DNA from: Streptomyces reniochalinae
GTDB lineage: Bacteria; Actinomycetota; Actinomycetes; Streptomycetales; Streptomycetaceae
Length of the DNA stretch: 64,000 nucleotides
NCBI RefSeq assembly: GCF_003323735.1
Contig: NZ_QOIM01000037.1
Location: 248,001-312,000 of the forward strand
Reading direction: 5' to 3'
The first letter of the stretch is position 1, and every line of letters begins with the position of its first letter. The translations under genes and the position numbers were made by a program. The notes under the pieces are model-generated. The model saw nothing but the letters and a program-made list of their open reading frames with translations, had not been told where the DNA came from and did no database searches. Below, one piece after another: positions 57,982-64,000 of the stretch.

Positions 57982-59277
57982 TCACTCGGCCAGGAACGCC
58001 GTCAGGCAGTTGGCCAGCAGGTAGGGGTCCTGTGTGCCGCACAGTTCGCGGGCGGAGTGCATGGACAAGATGGCGACGCCGATGTCGACGGTGGTGATGC
58101 CGTGCCGGGCGGCGGTGATGGGCCCGATGGTGGTGCCGCAGGGCATGTCGTTGTGGGAGACGAAGCTCTGCCAGGGCACCGAGGCCCGCTCGCAGGCGGC
58201 GGCGAACAGGGCGCGGCCGCTGCCGTCTGTGGAGTAGCGCTGGTTGACGTTGACCTTGAGGATCGGGCCGCCGTTGGGCATGGGATGGTGGCCGGGCTCG
58301 TGGCGCTCGGCGTAGTTGGGGTGCACGGCGTGCCCGGTGTCGGAGGACAGGCACACGGTGCCGGCCCAGGCGCGGGCCCGGTCCTCGTAGGCGCCGCCGC
58401 GGGCGAAGACGGAGCGTTCCAGCACCGAGCCGAGCAGGGGCCCTTGGGCGCCGGTGTCGGACTGGCTGCCGTTCTCCTCGTGGTCGAAGGCGGCCAGGAC
58501 CGGAATGGTGGTGGGCTGGGGTCCTTCGCCCGCGGCGGCGGCGGTGAGCGCGGCGACGCCGGCGTGCACGGACAGCAGGTTGTCCATCCGGGGGCCCGCG
58601 GCCAGTTCTTCCTCGCGGCCCAGGTAGGCGGGGGGTTCGACGCTGTGGGCCATCAGGTCCCAGCCGGCGACGGCGTCCGCGTCGAGGCCGCTCTCCTGGG
58701 CGACGAAGCGCACCAGGTCGCCCTCGCGGGCCTTCCCCAGGCCCCAGACCGGGGTCATGTGGCGCTGGCGTTCCAGCTTGAGGCCCTCGTTGACCTGGCG
58801 GTCGAGGTGGATGGCCAGCTGCGGTACGCGCAGCAGAGGGCGGTCGAGGTTCACCAGGTGGCTGGTGCCGTCGCGCAGGGTGACCCGGCCGCTGAGGCCC
58901 AGGTCGCGGTCGAGCCAGGTGTTGAGGAGGGCGCCGCCGTAGACCTCGACGGCGATCTGGCGCCAGCCGGCCGCCCCGGTGTCGGGGACGGGCTTGACCC
59001 GCAGGTTGGGCGAGTCGGTGTGAGCGCCGACGATGCGGAACGGGGTGGCGGGCGTCGCCCCCTCGGGCACGTACCAGGCGATCAGCGCGCCGCCGCGCAG
59101 CACGTACTTTCCGCCGGTGCTCGCGTCCCACGCCTCGGTCTCCCGTACCTGCCGGAAGCCTGCCTTCTCCAGTTCGGCGGCCGCGTTGGCCACCGCGTGG
59201 TAGGGCGAGGGGCTCGCGGCGAGGAAGGACAGCAGACCGTCGGTGTGGGAACGGTCGAACGGCGTGGCATCGCTCAT
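57982..59277 (-). CDS. apeB: M18 family aminopeptidase (aspartyl aminopeptidase)
   Basis: 431 residues from ATG 59277. Dinuclear metallopeptidase: VGAHTDSPNLRVKP (His, Asp), AAFDHEENGSQSDTGAQG (Glu pair), LSSDTGHAVHPNY (Asp) and SFVSHNDMPCGTTIGP (His). It removes N-terminal acidic or neutral residues from peptides as a large tetrahedral homo-oligomer. A TAAGGT box lies exactly 6 nt before the start codon on the minus strand, suggesting a leaderless mRNA. Confidence 0.95.
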   Translation of the reverse strand: MSDATPFDRSHTDGLLSFLAASPSPYHAVANAAAELEKAGFRQVRETEAWDASTGGKYVLRGGALIAWYVPEGATPATPFRIVGAHTDSPNLRVKPVPDTGAAGWRQIAVEVYGGALLNTWLDRDLGLSGRVTLRDGTSHLVNLDRPLLRVPQLAIHLDRQVNEGLKLERQRHMTPVWGLGKAREGDLVRFVAQESGLDADAVAGWDLMAHSVEPPAYLGREEELAAGPRMDNLLSVHAGVAALTAAAAGEGPQPTTIPVLAAFDHEENGSQSDTGAQGPLLGSVLERSVFARGGAYEDRARAWAGTVCLSSDTGHAVHPNYAERHEPGHHPMPNGGPILKVNVNQRYSTDGSGRALFAAACERASVPWQSFVSHNDMPCGTTIGPITAARHGITTVDIGVAILSMHSARELCGTQDPYLLANCLTAFLAE

Positions 59278-59311
59278 GCCCCCACCTTACGTGCGGCTTT
59301 CACGATGCGGA

Positions 59312-59343
59312 CGCCCCGCTCCCGTGGGGGTGGGAGCGGGGCG
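59312..59343 (-). terminator. Terminator downstream of the long acyl-CoA dehydrogenase gene
   Basis: Perfect 12-bp arms CGCCCCGCTCCC (59312-59323) and complement (59332-59343), loop of 8 nt, starting 24 bp after the stop. Confidence 0.8.
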
Positions 59344-59366
59344 CGCGGCCCCTGCGGCCGGACGGC

Positions 59367-61208
59367 TCAGAAGGCGTTCTCGTCCAGTTCCATGACCGAC
59401 AGGTCCACCGCGTCGGCCAGCTCGCGCTGGACGGCGATCTGCGGCAGCACGTTCGCCGCGAAGAACTTCGCCGCGGCGATCTTGCCCTGGTAGAAGGGCA
59501 CGTCCTTGGAGGGCAGGGCCTTGGCGGAGGCGCCGGACAGCTTCGAGGCGGCGACGGCCGCGCCGCGCAGCAGCAGGTAGCCGACGACGACGTCACCGGC
59601 GGCCAGCAGGAAGCGGGTGGTGTTCAGGCCGACCTTGTAGATCGACTTGACGTCCTTCTCGGTGGCGGCCAGGTCGGTCAGCATGGTGCCGACGATGGCC
59701 TCCAGCTCGCCGGCGGCCTTGGTGAGCTGGTCGCGGGCCGTGGCCAGCTCCTCGCCGCCCTCGGCCTCGGCGAGGAACTTCTTGATCTCCTCGGAGAGCG
59801 CGGTGAGCGCCTGGCCCTGGTCGCGGACGACCTTGCGGAAGAAGAAGTCCTGGCCCTGGATCGCGGTGGTGCCCTCGTAGAGTGTGTCGATCTTGGCGTC
59901 CCGGATGTACTGCTCGATCGGGTACTCCTGGAGGTACCCGGAGCCGCCGAGCGTCTGGAGGGACTGCGCGAGCTGCTCGTAGGACTTCTCCGAGCCGTAG
60001 CCCTTGACGATGGGCAGCAGCAGGTCGTTGAGGCGGTGCGCGGCGGAGGCGTCCTCGCCGGCGGCCTCCTTGACGATGATCTCGTCCTGCACGGTGGCGG
60101 TGTAGAGGACGAGGGCGCGCATGCCCTCCGCGTACGCCTTCTGCGTCAGCAGGGAGCGACGCACGTCCGGGTGGTGGGTGATGGTGACCCGCGGCGCGGT
60201 CTTGTCGGTGAACTGCGCCAGGTCGGCGCCCTGGACGCGCTCCCTGGCGTATTCCAGCGCGTTGAGGTAGCCGGTGGACAAGGTGGCGATCGCCTTGGTG
60301 CCGACCATCATCCGCGCGAACTCGATGATCTTGAACATCTGGCGGATGCCGTCGTGCTTCTCGCCCAGCAGCCAGCCCTTGGCCGGGGTGTTGGCACCGA
60401 AGGTCATCTCGCAGGTGTTGGAGACCTTCAGGCCCATCTTGTGCTCGACGTTGGTGGCGTGGACGCCGTTGCGCTCGCCCAGCTCGCCGGTCTCCCAGTC
60501 GAAGTCGTACTTGGGGACGATGAACAGCGACAGGCCCTTGGTGCCGGGGCCGTGGCCCTCGGGGCGGGCGAGGACGAAGTGCACGATGTTCTCGGACATG
60601 TCGTGCTCACCCGAGGTGATGAAGCGCTTCACGCCCTCGATGTGCCAGGTGCCGTCGTCCTGCTGGACGGCCTTGGTGCGGCCCGCGCCCACGTCCGAGC
60701 CGGCGTCCGGCTCGGTGAGCACCATGGTGGAGCCCCACTGCTTCTCGGCCATCAGCGCGGCGATCTTGTGCTGCTCCTCGGTGCCCTCCTCGTGGAGCAC
60801 GCCGGCGAACGCCGGGCCCGAGGCGTACATCCACACGGCCGGGTTGGCGCCCAGGACGGTCTCGGCGAAGCCCCACAGCAGGGAGCGCGGCGCGGTGGTG
60901 CCGCCGATCTCCTCGGGGATGCCCAGGCGCCACCACTCGGCGTCCATGTAGGCCTGGTAGCTCTTCTTGAATGCGGCCGGGACCGGCGCGGTGTTGGTCT
61001 CCGGGTCGAAGACGGGCGGGGTGCGGTCGCCCTCCTCGTAGGACGCGGCCAGCTCGTTCTCGGCGAGGCGGGCGATCTCGGCGAGGACGCTCTTGGCGGT
61101 CTCGACGTCCATCTCCGCGAACGGTCCGGTGCCGTACACCGCATCGCGCCCGAGCACCTCGAAGAGGTTGAACTCGATGTCGCGGAGATTCGACTTGTAA
61201 TGCCCCAT
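59367..61208 (-). CDS. Long-type acyl-CoA dehydrogenase (FadE5-like)
   Basis: 613 residues from ATG 61208, with GGAG upstream. The extended acyl-CoA dehydrogenase class: about 140 extra N-terminal residues (MGHYKSNLRDIEFNLFEVLG), FAD middle domain (ALMAEKQWGSTMVLTEPDAGSDVG) and C-terminal helical domain with DTLYEGTTAIQGQDF, where the Glu is the catalytic base. A fourth helical extension ends the protein. Mycobacterial FadE5 accepts a wide range of acyl-CoA chain lengths. Two short palindromes lie before the gene and may be regulator sites. Confidence 0.93.
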   Translation of the reverse strand: MGHYKSNLRDIEFNLFEVLGRDAVYGTGPFAEMDVETAKSVLAEIARLAENELAASYEEGDRTPPVFDPETNTAPVPAAFKKSYQAYMDAEWWRLGIPEEIGGTTAPRSLLWGFAETVLGANPAVWMYASGPAFAGVLHEEGTEEQHKIAALMAEKQWGSTMVLTEPDAGSDVGAGRTKAVQQDDGTWHIEGVKRFITSGEHDMSENIVHFVLARPEGHGPGTKGLSLFIVPKYDFDWETGELGERNGVHATNVEHKMGLKVSNTCEMTFGANTPAKGWLLGEKHDGIRQMFKIIEFARMMVGTKAIATLSTGYLNALEYARERVQGADLAQFTDKTAPRVTITHHPDVRRSLLTQKAYAEGMRALVLYTATVQDEIIVKEAAGEDASAAHRLNDLLLPIVKGYGSEKSYEQLAQSLQTLGGSGYLQEYPIEQYIRDAKIDTLYEGTTAIQGQDFFFRKVVRDQGQALTALSEEIKKFLAEAEGGEELATARDQLTKAAGELEAIVGTMLTDLAATEKDVKSIYKVGLNTTRFLLAAGDVVVGYLLLRGAAVAASKLSGASAKALPSKDVPFYQGKIAAAKFFAANVLPQIAVQRELADAVDLSVMELDENAF

Positions 61209-61235
61209 GGCGACGGCTCCGTAGTGACTCGCTCG

Positions 61236-61275
61236 TACTTATCAGTAGCTCCCTAGATGATGCTACCCGTCGGTA
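61236..61275. promoter_or_regulatory. Two quasi-palindromes before the long acyl-CoA dehydrogenase gene
   Basis: TACTTATCAGTA (61236-61247) has TACT/AGTA arms with a 4-bp centre, and TACCCGTCGGTA (61264-61275) has TACC/GGTA arms with a 4-bp centre. They are 28 bp apart and AT-rich for this DNA. Similar TACC-N4-GGTA motifs are used by TetR lipid regulators in mycobacteria; here this is inference. Confidence 0.45.
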
Positions 61276-61324
61276 ATAAGAAGCAACCCCTCGCCACCCA
61301 TCTGTGACTGGATACTCTTTCGGT

Positions 61325-61864
61325 ATGTACGGCTACGACCAGACCGGCGCCCCGCCCGGGCAAGGGCACGGCGGCCATGGCGGGCACAGCGGGCACGGAT
61401 ACCAGCAGGCCCCGCCCCCGCCCCCCTACGGCGCACAGCAGGGGGCGCCTCCGCCGTACGGCCAGCCGGGGCCCCAGCAACAGCAGCCGTTCTACCCCGA
61501 GCCCTCCCCGCCCTCCCTCCAGGAGGCGGTCCGCGGCTTCACCACCGGGTCGATGAGCGCGGAGGACTTCCAGGGCGTCTTCTCCTCCTCCAAGGTGTAC
61601 TGCCCGCGCGGCGACACCCCCGGCTTCCTCGCCCTGCACAACACCCAGCAGCCCGTCATCCCGATGTTCACCACCCTCAAGGAGCTGCGCGCCTACGCGG
61701 GCAAGGAGTCGAAGTACTTCGTCATCACCGGCGCCGAGGTCCTCGACCTGCTGCCGTCGGGGTACGGCTTCGTGCTCGACATGGAGGGCGAGCACCGCGT
61801 GGTCTTCGACGCCAAGGCGGTGGAGGAGATGGTGGACTTCGCGATGCGGCGCATGTACGGCTAG
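61325..61864 (+). CDS. SseB-family protein
   Basis: 179 residues from ATG 61325. TACTCT ends 6 nt before it, so translation may be leaderless. A Gly/His/Pro/Gln-rich leader (1-65) includes GHGGHGGHSGHGYQQ, then an SseB N-terminal-type domain (about 70-178) with SSSKVYCPRGDTPGFLALHNTQQPVIPMFTTLKELRAYAGKESKYFVITGAEVLDLLPSGYGFVLDMEGEHRVVF. The family role is uncertain: named for serine sensitivity, and distantly related to type VII and type III secretion accessory proteins. It does not sit next to secretion genes here. Confidence 0.8.
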   Translation: MYGYDQTGAPPGQGHGGHGGHSGHGYQQAPPPPPYGAQQGAPPPYGQPGPQQQQPFYPEPSPPSLQEAVRGFTTGSMSAEDFQGVFSSSKVYCPRGDTPGFLALHNTQQPVIPMFTTLKELRAYAGKESKYFVITGAEVLDLLPSGYGFVLDMEGEHRVVFDAKAVEEMVDFAMRRMYG

Positions 61865-61887
61865 CGAGCCCGCGCACCGGCCCCGGG

Positions 61888-64000
61888 TCAGTCTTCGTCG
61901 ATGGCGGAGAGGTCCCACGCCTCCCACTGGTCCAGGGACGGCTCCGCCGCCTCCTCGACCTCCTTCGCCGCCGGGTCGGCCTCCTGCATCTCGAACCAGA
62001 TGCACTTGCCCTCGCCCCGCGGGTCCACGCCCCACCGGTCGGCGAGCATGCCCAGCAGCATCAGCCCGCGCCCCGAGGACGCCAGCTCCCCGGGGCTGCG
62101 GCGGTGCGGCAGCTCGTCGCTGGCGTCGGAGACGTTGACCCGCAGCGTGCGCTCCCGGCTACCGCCCTCCGCACCGCGCTCGGCGTCACCCTCTGCGGCC
62201 CCGCTGCCGGCCGTGGCCCCGCTGCCGGCCGTGGCCCCGGTGGTCGCGGTGCCGGCGCCCGGCGCGGTGATCTGGGCGACCAGCGTCGCGTCCCCGTCCG
62301 TGTGCACGAGCACGTTGGTCAGCATCTCGGACAGCATCAGCACCGCGCCGTCCACCTGCTCGGGGTCGGCCCAGTCGTGCAGCAGGTCGCGCAGTTGGTG
62401 CCGGGCGGTGGCGATCCGGTCGGGCTGGGCCTGCGCGACCTGCATCACGGTGCGCCGCGCCGAGACGGGCGTCCCGACGCCCGTCAGGCCCTCGGCGCGG
62501 GTGCCGCGCGCCAGGAGCAGCAGCGCGATGTCGTCCTCGCGCCGGGGGGTGAGCGGGGGCGCCGCCGTATGCGCGGGTGTGCCGTCGCCGTGCACCGCAC
62601 GGAGCAGCGCGTCGGCGACCTGTTCGAGGCCGGCGTCCGAGTCGGGTCCGCGGCCGGATTCGGAGCCGGCCTCCGCCTCGCTGTCGCCGGGCCGCGTGTG
62701 CAGCCCCTCGACGACCTCGTTGATCCGCTCCCAGCCGGTCTCCTGGTCGTGGCCGCCGGCCTCCAGCAGCCCGTCGGTGCACATCAGCAGCCGTTCACCG
62801 GACTCCAGGACGAGCCGGGTGACCGGATAGTCGGTGTCGGGTTCGATGCCGAGCGGCAGGCCGCCCGCGGTGGGGCGCACCATCATCGGCCCGTCGGGGA
62901 GCTGGACGGCCGGGTCGGGGTGCCCCGCGCGGGCGACGTCCAGGGTGCCGGTGGCGGGGTCGACCTCCACGTAGAGGCAGGTGGCGAAGCGCGGTTCCGC
63001 GGCCTCCGGCTCCTCCTGGCCCCCTCCGGCCTCGGGCGGGAACCCGGCCGCCTCCTCGGCGGGCGCCGAGGGCGGGGGCGCGTTGACGCGTTCACCGGCG
63101 CCCATGCCGTGCAGGAAGCGGGAGGCGCGGGAGAGCACCGCGTCGGGGTGGTGGCCCTCGGAGGCGTAGGCCCGCACGGCCACCCGCAGCTGGCCCATGA
63201 TGCCCGCGGCCCGCACGTCGTGGCCCTGCACGTCGCCGATGACCAGGGCGGTCCTGCCCGAGGGCAGGGGGATCACGTCGTACCAGTCGCCGCCGATCTG
63301 GAGGCCGCCGCCGGTGGGCACGTAGCGCGCCGCCAGGTGCATGCCGGGGACGGCCGGGGAGTGCGCGGGCCGCATCGCGCGCTGGAGCCGGGCGGACAAC
63401 TCGCGCTCCGACTCGTTCAGCAGCGCCCGCGACAGCGACTGGGCGAGCATCCGGGCGACGGTGGTCAGCACGGCGCGCTCGTCCGGGTTGAAGGCGACGG
63501 GCCGGCCGAAGGCCGCCATCCACGCGCCGATGGTGCGGCCCGCGACGGTCAGCGGCAGGAAGGCCCAGGCGGCGCGTCCTGGCTGGGTCTCGGTGGGGCG
63601 GGCGGCGGGGAAGCGGTCCGCGTACTCGCGCGGGTCGTGCAGATAGAGGGCGCGGCCGGTGCGGACGGCCTCCGCGGCCGGGTCGTCGTCGGTCAGCCGC
63701 AGGCGGGCTCCGCTGCCGGGCGGGCCGAGGCCGCCGCCGGGCCCGTACGGGTGCCCTGGACCGTAGGGGTAGCCGGGCCGCGCCGGGGCGCCGGGTGAGG
63801 CGCCGTAGACGGTGAGCTGGTCGCCGCTGAGGCAGAAGACGGCGAGCGCGTCGGGCGAGAAGCCCGGCATGGCCAGTGACGCGGCGACCCGCAGCACGTC
63901 CGCGGTGGTGTACGCCTCGGCCAGCGCCCGCCCCGCGTCCAGCAGGAACGCCTCACGGTTGCGGCGCCAGTCCCACGCGTCCGCGGCGCCGCGCCCCTGC
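61888..64000 (-). CDS. GAF/SpoIIE-type PP2C phosphatase with C-terminal ATPase domain, 5' end missing
   Basis: At least 703 residues; the frame runs open through the window's right edge. Visible order: a GAF domain (from QGRGAADAWDWRRNREAFLLDAGRALAEAYTTADVL), a SpoIIE phosphatase domain with the metal sites QIGGDWYDVIPLPSG and LVIGDVQGHDVRAAG, and a HATPase_c domain at the C-terminus (LMLSEMLTNVLVHTDGD) like anti-sigma RsbW kinases. The phosphatase region contains a Pro/Glu-rich insert. Such proteins regulate sigma factor/anti-sigma networks of Streptomyces. The start codon and any PAS domain are outside the window. Confidence 0.9.
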   Translation of the reverse strand, partial: QGRGAADAWDWRRNREAFLLDAGRALAEAYTTADVLRVAASLAMPGFSPDALAVFCLSGDQLTVYGASPGAPARPGYPYGPGHPYGPGGGLGPPGSGARLRLTDDDPAAEAVRTGRALYLHDPREYADRFPAARPTETQPGRAAWAFLPLTVAGRTIGAWMAAFGRPVAFNPDERAVLTTVARMLAQSLSRALLNESERELSARLQRAMRPAHSPAVPGMHLAARYVPTGGGLQIGGDWYDVIPLPSGRTALVIGDVQGHDVRAAGIMGQLRVAVRAYASEGHHPDAVLSRASRFLHGMGAGERVNAPPPSAPAEEAAGFPPEAGGGQEEPEAAEPRFATCLYVEVDPATGTLDVARAGHPDPAVQLPDGPMMVRPTAGGLPLGIEPDTDYPVTRLVLESGERLLMCTDGLLEAGGHDQETGWERINEVVEGLHTRPGDSEAEAGSESGRGPDSDAGLEQVADALLRAVHGDGTPAHTAAPPLTPRREDDIALLLLARGTRAEGLTGVGTPVSARRTVMQVAQAQPDRIATARHQLRDLLHDWADPEQVDGAVLMLSEMLTNVLVHTDGDATLVAQITAPGAGTATTGATAGSGATAGSGAAEGDAERGAEGGSRERTLRVNVSDASDELPHRRSPGELASSGRGLMLLGMLADRWGVDPRGEGKCIWFEMQEADPAAKEVEEAAEPSLDQWEAWDLSAIDED

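Overview
The window is high-GC actinobacterial DNA whose gene order, class E sortases, Bpa-type proteasome activator and duplicated branched-chain dehydrogenase operons point to a Streptomyces or a very close relative. Comparisons with S. coelicolor are from memory, not from a search. It holds about 52 protein genes (the first and last cut by the window edges), one tRNA gene, one probable miniature transposable element, and several terminators and operator-like repeats. No CRISPR array, prophage or complete insertion sequence is visible.

Left part (1-13300): cell surface and growth. A DUF881 tail is followed by three class E sortases, with a small membrane protein and pabA between the first and second. 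Facing them is the conserved leftward cluster fhaA-fhaB-pstP-rodA/ftsW-pbpA-pknB: two FHA proteins, a PP2C phosphatase, a SEDS glycosyltransferase, a class B penicillin-binding protein and a four-PASTA Ser/Thr kinase. A tRNA-Leu(CAG) closes the block.

Middle part (13500-41000): catabolism. A divergent azoreductase/HxlR pair, a J-domain protein and a rhodanese lead to the leftward phenylacetyl-CoA epoxidase operon paaABCDE. A DUF5819/HTTM pair, a TrmH methyltransferase, a proteasome activator, a secreted charged-helix protein, a quinone oxidoreductase, a K+ channel and two molybdopterin genes follow. Next come the first branched-chain 2-oxo acid dehydrogenase operon (bkdABC), its divergent Lrp-type regulator, a miniature element at that regulator's stop codon, the TetR regulator paaR and paaN. 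One 18-bp operator is identical in front of paaA and paaN, and a near-copy of its core lies between bkdA and bkdR, suggesting a link between phenylacetate and branched-chain catabolism.

Right part (41000-64000): two divergent Ser/Thr kinases, a phosphotransferase, a NarL-type response regulator, and the second bkdABC operon. The E1-alpha of that operon has an unusual histone-H1-like lysine/alanine tail at its N-terminus. After it come a GntR/MFS pair, a mycothiol-dependent-isomerase-like protein, a carbon-nitrogen hydrolase, a thioredoxin-NHL protein, an M18 aminopeptidase, a long acyl-CoA dehydrogenase, an SseB protein and a truncated SpoIIE-type phosphatase.

Translational coupling by 1-8 bp overlaps (GTGA, ATGA or TGATG) is common. 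At least seven genes instead have a TAnnnT box exactly 6 nt before the start codon, the signature of leaderless transcripts.
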